Positions 7,162-15,254 of a stretch of DNA of 26,467 bases are shown piece by piece. Both the position numbers and the translations under genes were made by a program. Position 1 is the stretch's first letter. Each line of letters opens with the position of its first letter. The DNA is taken from the NCBI GenBank assembly GCA_045645485.1, contig JAZRIX010000003.1, forward strand, positions 1 through 26,467, read 5' to 3'. The DNA is from SIG440 sp045645485 (GTDB taxonomy: Bacteria; Bacillota; Clostridia; Monoglobales; Monoglobaceae). The notes under the pieces are model-generated. The model saw only the letters and a program-made list of their open reading frames with translations. It had not been told where the DNA came from and made no database searches.

Positions 7162-8868
7162 ATGTTACAAAAAAAATGGTTACTCAAAGAATTTGATAAA
7201 AACAGAGTTATAGAGATTTCAAAGGAATTTCATATCTCTCCATTGACATCAATTATTTTATTCAACCGTGGTATCAGAGAAAATAATGAAATTGCAGACT
7301 TTTTGAAATGCGACCTTTCAAGTCTTCATGATCCGTATCTGCTGAAGGATATGAAAAAAGCGGTAGAACGCATCAAAAAAGCACAGGAAAACAAAGAAAA
7401 GATTACCATATACGGTGATTATGATGTTGACGGTATAACCAGTATTGCAATACTTTATAAGCATCTTACTCTTATGGGGTTTGAAGTGGATTATTATATT
7501 CCCGACAGAATTCAGGAGGGTTACGGCGTAAACCGTGACGCTTTGGACAGAATAAAGAAAAACGGCACAAAGGTTGTTATAACAGTTGATACCGGTATAA
7601 CTGCAGTTGAAGAAACAGAGTATGCAAAGAGCATCGGTATGGATATTATCATTACTGATCACCACGAATGCAAAGAAACCATTCCTGAAGCATACGCTGC
7701 TATCGACCCCAAGCGCAAGGATTGCAAATATCCCTTTAAGAATCTTGCAGGTGTAGGTGTTGCATTCAAGCTTATTCAGGCTCTTGATGAAAACTCTTCT
7801 GTATCCGACCTGATGGAAAAATACGCTGATCTTATATGTCTCGGTACGGTTGCCGATATTTCTCCGCTTGTTGATGAAAACCGTATCATTGTTACAAAAG
7901 GTCTTGAAAAATTCAGAAAAACAGAAAATATAGGTCTTAAAGCACTTATTGATGTTTCAATAACCAACAATAAGGCAATAACAACATCAACCATCGGTTA
8001 TATTATTGCACCAAGAATAAATGCCAGCGGAAGACTCGGCTGTGCGTCAAGAAGTGTTGAAATGTTCCTTACTTCAGATGTTGAAAAAGCATATGAGCTT
8101 GCCAACGGTCTTTGTGAGGAAAATACCATCAGACAGCAGACTGAGCAAAAAATGTTTGCTGAGGCTCTTGAATATATTGAAAACAATCCTCAGATCAAGG
8201 ATGACCAGGTGCTTGTTATTCCCCACGAAAACTGGCATCACGGTATTGTAGGTATAGTTTCATCAAAGATTACAGAAAAATTCTACAAACCGTCAATTCT
8301 TTTTGCAATTGACGGAGATGAAGCAAAAGGCTCAGGAAGAAGTATCAGCGGATTCAATCTGTTCGGTGCCCTTGAAAAAAGCAGCGATCTTCTTGAGAAA
8401 TTTGGCGGACACGAACTTGCTGCAGGTCTTTCGATAAAAACAGAAAACATTGAAAAATTCAGAACCGCAATAAATGATATTACCTTTGACAAAATTGATG
8501 AAAATGCATTGATTCCTACTGTTTCTATTGATGCGGTAATAAAACCTTCATATATTACAATGGAAACAGTTGACGAAATCAACAAGCTTCAACCATTCGG
8601 TGTTGAAAATCCGCTTCCTGTTTTTGCTGTGAGAAATATAAAAATTCACAAAATCAGCACAATGAGCGACAGGAAGCACCTTAGAATGACCCTTCTCAAA
8701 GAAGGAAAGTTTCTTGACGCCGTGGGCTTTGGAATGGGTGAATACTATAACTGCCTTAAGGAAGGCGACTTTATCGAGGTTGCCTTTGGTCTTGACATAA
8801 ACGATTATAAAGGATTTAAAAACGTTCAGCTTATCCTCAAAGATATAAAACTTATGGAAGGAAATTAA
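7162..8868 (+). CDS. recJ: Single-stranded-DNA-specific 5'-3' exonuclease RecJ
   Basis: RecJ is a DHH-family exonuclease acting in recombinational and base-excision repair. Motif I IYGDYDVDG is at residues 83-91. The DHH motif (D166-H167-H168) lies in IITDHHECK. The DHHA1 domain carries GGHELAAG from residue 415, and a C-terminal OB-like segment follows. INASGRLG near 290 is also typical. At 568 residues it resembles the E. coli-length form rather than the longer Bacillus form with a C-terminal extension. Its TAA directly abuts the rel start, so the two genes are co-transcribed and probably translationally coupled. All metal ligands I can recognise are present. Confidence 0.95.
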   Translation: MLQKKWLLKEFDKNRVIEISKEFHISPLTSIILFNRGIRENNEIADFLKCDLSSLHDPYLLKDMKKAVERIKKAQENKEKITIYGDYDVDGITSIAILYKHLTLMGFEVDYYIPDRIQEGYGVNRDALDRIKKNGTKVVITVDTGITAVEETEYAKSIGMDIIITDHHECKETIPEAYAAIDPKRKDCKYPFKNLAGVGVAFKLIQALDENSSVSDLMEKYADLICLGTVADISPLVDENRIIVTKGLEKFRKTENIGLKALIDVSITNNKAITTSTIGYIIAPRINASGRLGCASRSVEMFLTSDVEKAYELANGLCEENTIRQQTEQKMFAEALEYIENNPQIKDDQVLVIPHENWHHGIVGIVSSKITEKFYKPSILFAIDGDEAKGSGRSISGFNLFGALEKSSDLLEKFGGHELAAGLSIKTENIEKFRTAINDITFDKIDENALIPTVSIDAVIKPSYITMETVDEINKLQPFGVENPLPVFAVRNIKIHKISTMSDRKHLRMTLLKEGKFLDAVGFGMGEYYNCLKEGDFIEVAFGLDINDYKGFKNVQLILKDIKLMEGN

Positions 8869-8871
8869 TTG

Positions 8872-11049
8872 ATGCAAAAACATTTGGACATTCTGCTTGA
8901 AAAACTCAAAAACATCAATCCTGCAAGCAATGTGGATATTGTAAAAAAAGCATTCTATTATGCTGAAGAAAAGCATGCAGGACAAATGCGTGTTTCAGGT
9001 GAGCTGTATTTCACTCACCCTATTGCTGTTGCCAATATTCTTGCGGATATGGAGCTTGATACCAACTCTGTTGCCGCAGGGCTTTTGCATGATGTTGTTG
9101 AGGATACAGATGTTACAGATTCTGATATTGAACGTGAATTCGGAGAGACAATTGCACTTTTGGTTGCAGGGGTTACAAAGCTGGGTAAAATTCCGTACAC
9201 CTCCAATGAGGATCAACAGATTGAAAACCTCAGAAAAATGTTTCTGGCTATGGCAAAGGATGTCAGAGTAATTGTTATAAAGCTTGCTGACCGTCTTCAC
9301 AATATGCGTACTCTCAAATCTATGCCCGAACACAAGCAAAGAGAAAAGGCAAGAGAGACCCTTGAGGTATTTGCCCCTCTTGCACACCGTCTTGGTATGT
9401 CAAAAATCAAGATGGAGCTTGAAGATTTGTCTTTGAAATATATTGACCCCATTGGTTATTATGAGATTGTTGACAAAATCAGTCAGAAGCAGAGTGAACG
9501 GGAAGAGTATATCAAGGATATACAAAATGTATTCAATGACCGTCTTAAAAAGCTTTCAATAGAGGCTCACGTAGAGGGCAGAGCAAAACATTTTTACAGT
9601 ATTTACAGAAAAATGTTTATGCAAAACAAAAATATAGAAGAGATTTATGACCTTTTTGCAGTCCGTGTAATTGTAAACACGGATGCAGACTGTTATGCTG
9701 TTCTCGGAATGGTTCACGAGCTTTTTATGCCCATTCCAGGACGTTTCAAGGATTATATTGCTATGCCCAAACCAAATATGTATCAGTCGCTTCATTCAAC
9801 AGTTATAGGTCCCAACGGAACTCCCTTTGAAGTGCAGATAAGAACATGGGAAATGCACAGAACGGCAGAAAACGGTATTGCCGCACACTGGAAATACAAA
9901 GAAGGCATAAGCGGAAAGTCGGATATTGACGGAAAGCTTGAATGGATAAAACAGCTTCTTGAGATTCAGAAGGATATGACCAATGCTGAAGACTTTATGC
10001 AAACACTGAAAATTGATATGTTCAGTGATGAAGTTTTTGTATTTACGCCAAAGGGAGATGTTATCAGTCTTCCTGCAGGTGCTACACCCATTGATTTTGC
10101 ATATGCCATCCACAGTGCCGTGGGTAACAAAATGCAAGGAGCAAAAATCAACGGTAAGATTGTTACTCTTGATTATATTCTCCAAAACGGTGATATAATT
10201 GAGATTCTCACATCGAACGGTTCCAGAGGTCCAAATCTTGACTGGCTTAAAATTGCAAAGACATCACAGGCAAGAAACAAGATTAATCAATGGCTCAAAA
10301 AGGAAAACCGCAGCGAAAATATCGTTAAGGGAAAAGATATACTTGAACGCGAATTGAAAAAGGCAGGGATTTCTGCAAGTTATGCATCAAACGATGAAAT
10401 GCTTGAGGGGCTCCTTGGAAAATACGGTTTCAAGCAGGTTGAAGATATGTACGCAACACTTGGTTACGGTGGGTCAAGCGCAAATAAGTATCTTGCAAAA
10501 TATAAAGAAATATGCAAAAAAGATATGGCAAGCAAAAACACCATTACCAATATGCCCGAGCAGTTCATTGTCAAAACATCGGGAAAACCCAATCAGAGTG
10601 GTGTTATTGTTGAAGGAATTGAAAATTGTCTTGTGCGTATCTCTCATTGCTGCAGTCCTGTCCCCGGTGACAAAATTATTGGTTATGTTACCCGCGGCAG
10701 AGGTGTAGCGGTTCACAGAACCGACTGTATAAACATTACAAATGCAAAATTCTCACGTGAAGAAGAACAACGGTTTATAAATGTGTGCTGGGCACGTGAG
10801 GTTGAAAATGATTTTCAGGCTTTGCTTTGTATTACTGCAATTGACAGAAACTCATTGCTTGTTGATATTACAGGGGTAACTGCAGATTTGCATACACCCA
10901 TAAAGAGTCTGAATGCAAGAACGGCAAAAAACAATGTTGCCATTGTTGAAATTTCAATTGAAATAAAAAATACAGAACATCTTGATAATGCAATTAAGAA
11001 ACTTAAACAAATTGATGGTGTTCAATCCGTTGTCCGCAGGCGTCAATAA
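8872..11049 (+). CDS. relA: Bifunctional (p)ppGpp synthetase/hydrolase Rel
   Basis: Rel makes ppGpp/pppGpp from ATP and GDP/GTP on ribosomes stalled during starvation, and also hydrolyses them. From ATG 8872 it is 725 residues. A TTG at 8869 could also serve as start; GGAAGG (8856-8861) lies 7 nt before TTG and 10 nt before ATG. The HD hydrolase domain is intact, with H49 in THPIAVANIL and the HDVVEDT signature from residue 73. The synthetase domain contains GRAKHFYSIYRKM and the RXKD signature (R291-F-K-D294) of bifunctional Gram-positive Rel enzymes. A TGS domain (DEVFVFTPKGDVISLPAGAT) follows near 385-445, then a helical/Cys-containing region and a C-terminal ACT domain. It is the second gene of the recJ operon. 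Confidence 0.96.
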   Translation: MQKHLDILLEKLKNINPASNVDIVKKAFYYAEEKHAGQMRVSGELYFTHPIAVANILADMELDTNSVAAGLLHDVVEDTDVTDSDIEREFGETIALLVAGVTKLGKIPYTSNEDQQIENLRKMFLAMAKDVRVIVIKLADRLHNMRTLKSMPEHKQREKARETLEVFAPLAHRLGMSKIKMELEDLSLKYIDPIGYYEIVDKISQKQSEREEYIKDIQNVFNDRLKKLSIEAHVEGRAKHFYSIYRKMFMQNKNIEEIYDLFAVRVIVNTDADCYAVLGMVHELFMPIPGRFKDYIAMPKPNMYQSLHSTVIGPNGTPFEVQIRTWEMHRTAENGIAAHWKYKEGISGKSDIDGKLEWIKQLLEIQKDMTNAEDFMQTLKIDMFSDEVFVFTPKGDVISLPAGATPIDFAYAIHSAVGNKMQGAKINGKIVTLDYILQNGDIIEILTSNGSRGPNLDWLKIAKTSQARNKINQWLKKENRSENIVKGKDILERELKKAGISASYASNDEMLEGLLGKYGFKQVEDMYATLGYGGSSANKYLAKYKEICKKDMASKNTITNMPEQFIVKTSGKPNQSGVIVEGIENCLVRISHCCSPVPGDKIIGYVTRGRGVAVHRTDCINITNAKFSREEEQRFINVCWAREVENDFQALLCITAIDRNSLLVDITGVTADLHTPIKSLNARTAKNNVAIVEISIEIKNTEHLDNAIKKLKQIDGVQSVVRRRQ

Positions 11050-11063
11050 GACCCTGCGGTCTT
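11048..11063 (+). other. Small hairpin over the rel stop codon
   Basis: AAGACC (11048-11053) and GGTCTT (11058-11063) form a 6-bp GC-rich hairpin with a CTGC loop; its 5' arm includes the last two bases of the rel TAA. There is no T-tract, so it is not a terminator. It may stabilise or process mRNA between rel and the downstream hydrolase gene. Confidence 0.35.
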
Positions 11064-11096
11064 CAAATATTTAAGTAATTGCACAAGGAGGATACT

Positions 11097-11708
11097 ATGA
11101 AATTCAGACATTTTGCTCTTGGAAGTATGGCAGTAAATGCCTATCTGCTTTTTGATGAGAAATCGGGGAAGGCTGCTTTATTTGATGCTCCTATGGATAT
11201 CGAAGCTGTTCTTGACTTTATCAAAGAAAACAAGCTTTCCCTTGAATATATTTTTCTGACACATACGCATTTTGATCATATATGGTCACTTGATGCTGTA
11301 AAAAAATCGACCGGTGCAAAAATTGTTGTTCACAGAGCGGAAGAAAATGCACTGAATGACACAACTCTCAATCTTTCGTACGCACCGTTGCCTGAAGTTA
11401 CAGCGGATATTCTTGTGGAGGACGGTGCAGTTATTGATTTTTGCGGCACAGAAATCAAGGTGATTCACACACCGGGACATACAGAAGGCGGAGTATGCTA
11501 TCTTTTTGACAGCTTTCTGGTTTCGGGAGATACTCTGTTCAAGGGTTCTATAGGCCGTTTTGATTTTCCCGGCGGTGATTATGCAACCGAGATACGTTCC
11601 ATAAAAGAGAGAATTATGGTTCTTTCCGACAGTATGAATGTATATCCGGGTCACGGACCTGCAACAACAATAGGAGAAGAAAGAAAGGAAAATCCATACC
11701 TGATATGA
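11097..11708 (+). CDS. Metallo-beta-lactamase-fold hydrolase (glyoxalase II-like)
   Basis: This is a 203-residue single-domain MBL-fold hydrolase with a complete di-metal site. The THTHFDH motif is in FLTHTHFDHIWSLDA. Further ligands are the His in VIHTPGHTEGG, the Asp in FLVSGDTLF and the His in VYPGHGPATTIGEE. These match the YcbL/glyoxalase II-like subgroup commonly found next to rel in Firmicutes. The substrate is unknown; a thioester such as S-lactoyl-glutathione is the textbook one but cannot be inferred here. I chose ATG 11097 because AAGGAGGAT (11085-11093) lies just upstream; the open frame extends to a TTG at 11079 that itself precedes the SD. The 3' end overlaps the hemZ start (ATGA, 11705-11708). 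Confidence 0.9.
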   Translation: MKFRHFALGSMAVNAYLLFDEKSGKAALFDAPMDIEAVLDFIKENKLSLEYIFLTHTHFDHIWSLDAVKKSTGAKIVVHRAEENALNDTTLNLSYAPLPEVTADILVEDGAVIDFCGTEIKVIHTPGHTEGGVCYLFDSFLVSGDTLFKGSIGRFDFPGGDYATEIRSIKERIMVLSDSMNVYPGHGPATTIGEERKENPYLI

Positions 11709-12874
11709 TTGAACAACAAAGTCCATGGGGAATTCTTACCGGAATAAGACCGGTAAAAATCGCCTGCAAACAAATAAAATCCGGAATGTCCGCCCGTGAT
11801 ACGGTTGAATATTTTGTAAAAGAGTTTGGCACAACAAGAGAAAAAGCCGAGCTTGCTGTTCGTGTTGCTGAAATAGAACTACCTATAATTGATTCAATGA
11901 ACCCTCAGGGTGTCAGCATATATATAGGAATCCCTTTTTGTCCCACAAGATGTCTGTACTGTTCTTTTGTAAGCAACAGCGTTGCAAACGGTGCAAAATA
12001 CATTCCTGATTATCTGGATTGCCTGAAAAAAGAAATCAAGTACACTTCTGATATAATAAAACAAAACCATGATGTTATAGAAAGTGTATATATCGGCGGC
12101 GGAACACCCACAACCTTGAACAGTGAACAGCTTTCCGTTCTTTTTGAAACAGTTTTTGAAGAATTTGACCTTTCAAGAAACAGAGAGTTTACCGTTGAAG
12201 CAGGTCGTCCCGATACAATAACGGCAGAAAAACTGAAAACAATTAAGGATTTTGGTATAAATCGCATAAGCATAAACCCGCAGTCTATGAATGCCGAAAC
12301 ACTGAAAGTAATCGGCCGGAACCATACACCGGATGAAATAAGAAAGGCTATGTATCTTGCTCGGGAATGTGGTATTGAATGTATAAATATGGACATTATT
12401 GCAGGGCTTCCAGGGGAAAGTGTTGATATGTTCAAATATACGGTTGAAGAAGTAGAAAAGCTTTCGCCTGAAAATACAACAGTTCATACAATGAGTGTAA
12501 AACGCTCATCAAAGCTTAACGAGACTCTTGATGAATATAACCTTACCGATGATAACAAAGTAGCTGAAATGGTTGATTTTGCCATGAAAACCATAACTGC
12601 CAACGGCAAGAATCCCTATTATCTGTACCGACAAAAAAATATGCTTGGGAATCTTGAAAATGTAGGATATGCAAAGCAAGGCACAGAAAGCCTGTACAAT
12701 ATATTTATAATGGAAGAGGTTCAGACGATAATTTCTCTGGGTTGCGGCGGCGTAACAAAAACTGTTGAACGTCAAACCGACAGAATTGAAAGAATCTTCA
12801 ACGTAAAGGAACCAAAGGATTATATAGAACGAATTGATGAAATGCTTCACAGAAAAGATGTTCTCCGTAAGTAA
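11705..12874 (+). CDS. hemZ: HemZ-type radical SAM coproporphyrinogen III dehydrogenase, short form
   Basis: HemZ is an oxygen-independent coproporphyrinogen oxidase-like radical SAM enzyme of haem synthesis. The 389-residue product carries CPTRCLYCSF, a CxxxCxxC site for the 4Fe-4S cluster. It also has VYIGGGTPTTL, the HemN-family EAGRPDTIT and INMDIIAGLPGE. It begins almost directly with PWGILTGIRPVKI, a motif that in longer HemZ proteins follows an N-terminal region of about 100 residues. That region is absent, and the complete MBL gene occupies the upstream DNA. No upstream start codon exists in frame before a stop. Translation probably depends on the 4-bp ATGA overlap, since the nearest SD-like AAAGGA is about 15 nt away. 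Haem-pathway partners are not in the window, so the true substrate is uncertain. Confidence 0.85.
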   Translation: MIEQQSPWGILTGIRPVKIACKQIKSGMSARDTVEYFVKEFGTTREKAELAVRVAEIELPIIDSMNPQGVSIYIGIPFCPTRCLYCSFVSNSVANGAKYIPDYLDCLKKEIKYTSDIIKQNHDVIESVYIGGGTPTTLNSEQLSVLFETVFEEFDLSRNREFTVEAGRPDTITAEKLKTIKDFGINRISINPQSMNAETLKVIGRNHTPDEIRKAMYLARECGIECINMDIIAGLPGESVDMFKYTVEEVEKLSPENTTVHTMSVKRSSKLNETLDEYNLTDDNKVAEMVDFAMKTITANGKNPYYLYRQKNMLGNLENVGYAKQGTESLYNIFIMEEVQTIISLGCGGVTKTVERQTDRIERIFNVKEPKDYIERIDEMLHRKDVLRK

Positions 12875-12984
12875 AAAAAGGTGAAAATTTATATAAAAAA
12901 GTTATTATGCAACATTATCGGCTATGCTAAAAACAGCGTACACTGAATGAGGCACATTCTTATTAGCTTTGGAGGTTATATTTT

Positions 12985-13794
12985 ATGAATATTGAAAAAC
13001 TTGTTGAATTTATGTTTAACCTTGGGGTTTCTCTCGGCTCAAAACTTTTGGGAGCTTTTCTTGTACTCGTAATAGGACTTGTTATTATAAAATTTGTGAA
13101 AAAATGGATAAAAACCTCAAAGAAACTTAATAAAGTTGATGACGGGGTGCGTACCTTTGCATCAAGTGCAAGCGGTATTGCTCTGACTATAATTTTGTTT
13201 ATTACCGTTGCAATGATTCTTGGAATTCCCACTACATCCTTTATTACAGCTCTTGCATCCTGCGGTGTTGCAATAGGTCTTGCCCTTCAGGGGTCGTTAA
13301 GTAATTTTGCAGGCGGTCTTATGCTTTTGATATTCAAACCCTTCAAGGTGGGGGATTACATTGACGCCAACGGAGTTTCAGGAACAGTTACATCAATTTC
13401 TGTAGTTTATACCGTTTTGTGTACACCTGACAACAAGCTTATTACTGTTCCCAACGGTACTCTTTCAAATTCAGTAATACAGAACTATTCAACCAAAGAT
13501 ACACGAAGGGTTGATATCGCTCTTGAAGTTCCCTATGGCAGTGATGTAGAAAAGCTTAAAGAACTTCTTATCGGTATAGCAGAAAGTCATCCTATGGTTT
13601 TAGCTGACCCTGAGCCTTTTGCAAGAATGACGGGGCGCAACAAGGATTCACTTTCCTTTGAAGTTCGTGCATGGTGTAATAACTCGGATTTCTGGGATGT
13701 AAAACTTGACCTTACGGAAAAAATAAAGAAAGAATTTGATTCAAACGAAATCAAAGCACCATTCACTCAGATAGATGTCCATATTGACAAATAA
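12985..13794 (+). CDS. MscS-family small-conductance mechanosensitive channel
   Basis: This 269-residue protein has the minimal MscS layout. Three predicted membrane helices lie at about 17-38, 58-80 and 84-118. The third is Gly/Ala-rich (CGVAIGLALQGSLSNFAGG) and lines the pore, leading into the beta domain signature KPFKVGDYIDANGVSGTV. The C-terminal alpha/beta cytoplasmic vestibule follows to residue 269 (PFTQIDVHI). Such channels release solutes on hypo-osmotic shock. An SD, GGAGG, precedes the ATG. The 110 nt between hemZ and this gene contain no convincing terminator, so it may be read partly from the hemZ operon. A strong terminator follows it. Confidence 0.93.
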   Translation: MNIEKLVEFMFNLGVSLGSKLLGAFLVLVIGLVIIKFVKKWIKTSKKLNKVDDGVRTFASSASGIALTIILFITVAMILGIPTTSFITALASCGVAIGLALQGSLSNFAGGLMLLIFKPFKVGDYIDANGVSGTVTSISVVYTVLCTPDNKLITVPNGTLSNSVIQNYSTKDTRRVDIALEVPYGSDVEKLKELLIGIAESHPMVLADPEPFARMTGRNKDSLSFEVRAWCNNSDFWDVKLDLTEKIKKEFDSNEIKAPFTQIDVHIDK

Positions 13795-13798
13795 GCCT

Positions 13799-13840
13799 TC
13801 AGAAGTCCGTTGCTGTATTTGCTTCGGACTTCTGATTTTT
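13799..13840 (+). terminator. Terminator of the mscS-like gene
   Basis: An 11-bp perfect stem (TCAGAAGTCCG at 13799-13809 with CGGACTTCTGA at 13825-13835) and 15-nt loop are followed by TTTTT (13836-13840). The next promoter's -35 begins 3 nt later. Confidence 0.9.
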
Positions 13841-13842
13841 CG

Positions 13843-13871
13843 TTGACAAAACAAACTAAATTTGATAAAAT
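13843..13871 (+). promoter_or_regulatory. Promoter of the CobW-like operon
   Basis: A perfect TTGACA (13843-13848) and TAAAAT (13866-13871) are separated by 17 nt. The -10 is embedded in the inverted repeat at 13862-13878. Confidence 0.8.
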
Positions 13872-13878
13872 ATATCAA
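13862..13878. promoter_or_regulatory. Candidate Fur/Zur-family operator over the -10
   Basis: TTGATA (13862-13867) and TATCAA (13873-13878) form a perfect inverted repeat around AAATA and fully cover the -10 hexamer. Aligned to the generic Fur-family 7-1-7 box (TGATAAT, one base, ATTATCA), 12 of the 14 specified positions match by my count. A metal-sensing repressor would fit the His/Cys-rich metal-binding product, but no regulator gene is in the window, so its identity (Zur, Fur, PerR or none) is inference. Confidence 0.45.
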
Positions 13879-13907
13879 TAATTAAAGATGGAAGGGAATG
13901 TTTTTTT

Positions 13908-15224
13908 ATGACAAAAATTGATATATTTTCAGGGTTTCTCGGTGCGGGAAAAACTACACTGATAAAAAAACTGCTTGAAGAAGCATACAAAGGCGAAAAA
14001 GTTGTTCTTATCGAAAATGAATTTGGTGAAATCGGAATTGACGGCGGTTTTCTTAAAGATGCAGGCGTTGAAATTACGGAAATGAATTCAGGCTGTATTT
14101 GCTGCAGCCTTGTTGGGGATTTCAGTGAAGCATTAAAAAAGGTTATTTCAGAGTTTTCGCCTGAACGAATTCTTATCGAACCCTCGGGTGTAGGCAAACT
14201 CAGTGATGTTATCAAAGCTATCAAGGATATTGATAATGACGAAATTGTTCTTAATAGCTATACTGCTGTGGCTGATGCAAAAAAATGCAAGATGTATATG
14301 AAAAATTTCGGAGAATTTTACAATGACCAGATTTCAAGTGCGTCTTGTATTGTTCTCAGCCATACAACAGGTGTTGATGACGACAAGATAAAAGCCTGTG
14401 TTGAACTTATCAGAACGAAAAATGAAAAAGCAACTATTGTAACAACCCCTTGGGAAGAACTTGACGGAAAAAAGATTCTTGAAGCAATGGAAGGTGGAAA
14501 GACTCTGGAGACTGAGATTGAATTGTTACAACACGCTGAGCATCATCACCACGATGAACATTGCGATTGCGGTTGTCACGACCATGAGCATCACAAGCAT
14601 CATCACCACGATGAACACTGCGATTGCGGCTGTCACGAACATGAACACCACGAGCATCATCACCACGACGAACACTGCGATTGCAGTTGTCATGACCATG
14701 AGCATCACAAGCATCATCACCACGACGAACACTGCGATTGCGGCTGTCACGAACATGAACATCACGAGCATCATCACCACGACGAACACTGCGATTGCGG
14801 TTGTTATGACCATGAACACCACGAGCATCATCACCACGACGAACATTGCGATTGCGGCTGTCATGACCATGAACACCACGAGCATCATCACCACGACGAG
14901 CACTGCGATTGCGGCTGTCATGACCATGAACATCACCATGCTGATGAGGTGTTCTCCAGCTGGGGAATTGAAACAACGGCAAAGTTTACAGAAGCAGACA
15001 TAAAAGAAGCACTTGAAAAGCTTGAAAACGAACGTGAATACGGCTTTGTTTTGCGTGCAAAGGGAATTGTAGCCGAAAAGAACGGAAAATGGATACACTT
15101 TGATTATGTTCCCGGTGAAGCTGAGGTACGTTTTGGCTCTCCTGAAGTTATCGGCAGGCTTTGCGTAATAGGGTCAAAGCTTAATAAAGAAGCAGTTGCT
15201 GAGCTTTTTGATTCAAAGAATTAG
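13908..15224 (+). CDS. CobW/COG0523 G3E-family GTPase with a seven-unit His/Cys metal-binding array
   Basis: COG0523 proteins are metal-dependent GTPases that act as metal chaperones, mainly for zinc or cobalt. The G domain carries the Walker A motif GFLGAGKTT at residues 9-17 and the family metal site CICC at 63-66. The G3E motif is in ILIEPSGVG. The usual G4 NKxD is replaced by a segment reading LSHTTGVDDD. Residues 212-344 are seven tandem 19-residue units of the form HHHHDEHCDCGCHDHEHHx, holding about 63 His and 21 Cys. The C-terminal CobW_C domain (about 345-438, beginning near VFSSWGIET) is intact. At 438 residues it is longer than typical members because of the array. It is the first gene of a two-gene operon with a possible metal-responsive operator. 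A role in zinc or nickel handling or storage is inferred. Confidence 0.88.
   Translation: MTKIDIFSGFLGAGKTTLIKKLLEEAYKGEKVVLIENEFGEIGIDGGFLKDAGVEITEMNSGCICCSLVGDFSEALKKVISEFSPERILIEPSGVGKLSDVIKAIKDIDNDEIVLNSYTAVADAKKCKMYMKNFGEFYNDQISSASCIVLSHTTGVDDDKIKACVELIRTKNEKATIVTTPWEELDGKKILEAMEGGKTLETEIELLQHAEHHHHDEHCDCGCHDHEHHKHHHHDEHCDCGCHEHEHHEHHHHDEHCDCSCHDHEHHKHHHHDEHCDCGCHEHEHHEHHHHDEHCDCGCYDHEHHEHHHHDEHCDCGCHDHEHHEHHHHDEHCDCGCHDHEHHHADEVFSSWGIETTAKFTEADIKEALEKLENEREYGFVLRAKGIVAEKNGKWIHFDYVPGEAEVRFGSPEVIGRLCVIGSKLNKEAVAELFDSKN
14541..14939 (+). repeat. Seven 57-bp in-frame tandem repeats (His/Cys array)
   Basis: Seven units of exactly 57 bp begin at 14541, 14598, 14655, 14712, 14769, 14826 and 14883. 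Each encodes HHHHDEHCDCxC plus a variable tail. Unit tails alternate HDHEHHK, HEHEHHE, HDHEHHK, HEHEHHE, then three units close to HDHEHHE. Unit 3 has CDCSC and unit 5 has Tyr instead of His after the last Cys. Units differ mostly at synonymous third positions, so the protein pattern is under selection. Confidence 0.97.
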
Positions 15225-15254
15225 TATTTACAATTATTCGGAAGGAATGATTTT

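Noticed and set aside
11079..11096. MBL hydrolase starting at TTG 11079
   Set aside because: The SD AAGGAGGAT falls inside this extension and is correctly spaced for ATG 11097.
12875..12984. Terminator or riboswitch between hemZ and the MscS gene
   Set aside because: Only a 5-bp GAATG/CATTC hairpin without T-tract is present, and I see no conserved riboswitch core.
14541..14939. CRISPR array
   Set aside because: The repeats are contiguous, coding, and have no unique spacers.
14434..15098. Long open frames in other frames and on the minus strand across the CobW repeat array
   Set aside because: The 57-bp period is a multiple of three, so any frame lacking a stop in one unit stays open through all units. 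The predicted products are low-complexity repeats without SD support, while the sense frame has intact CobW domains on both sides.
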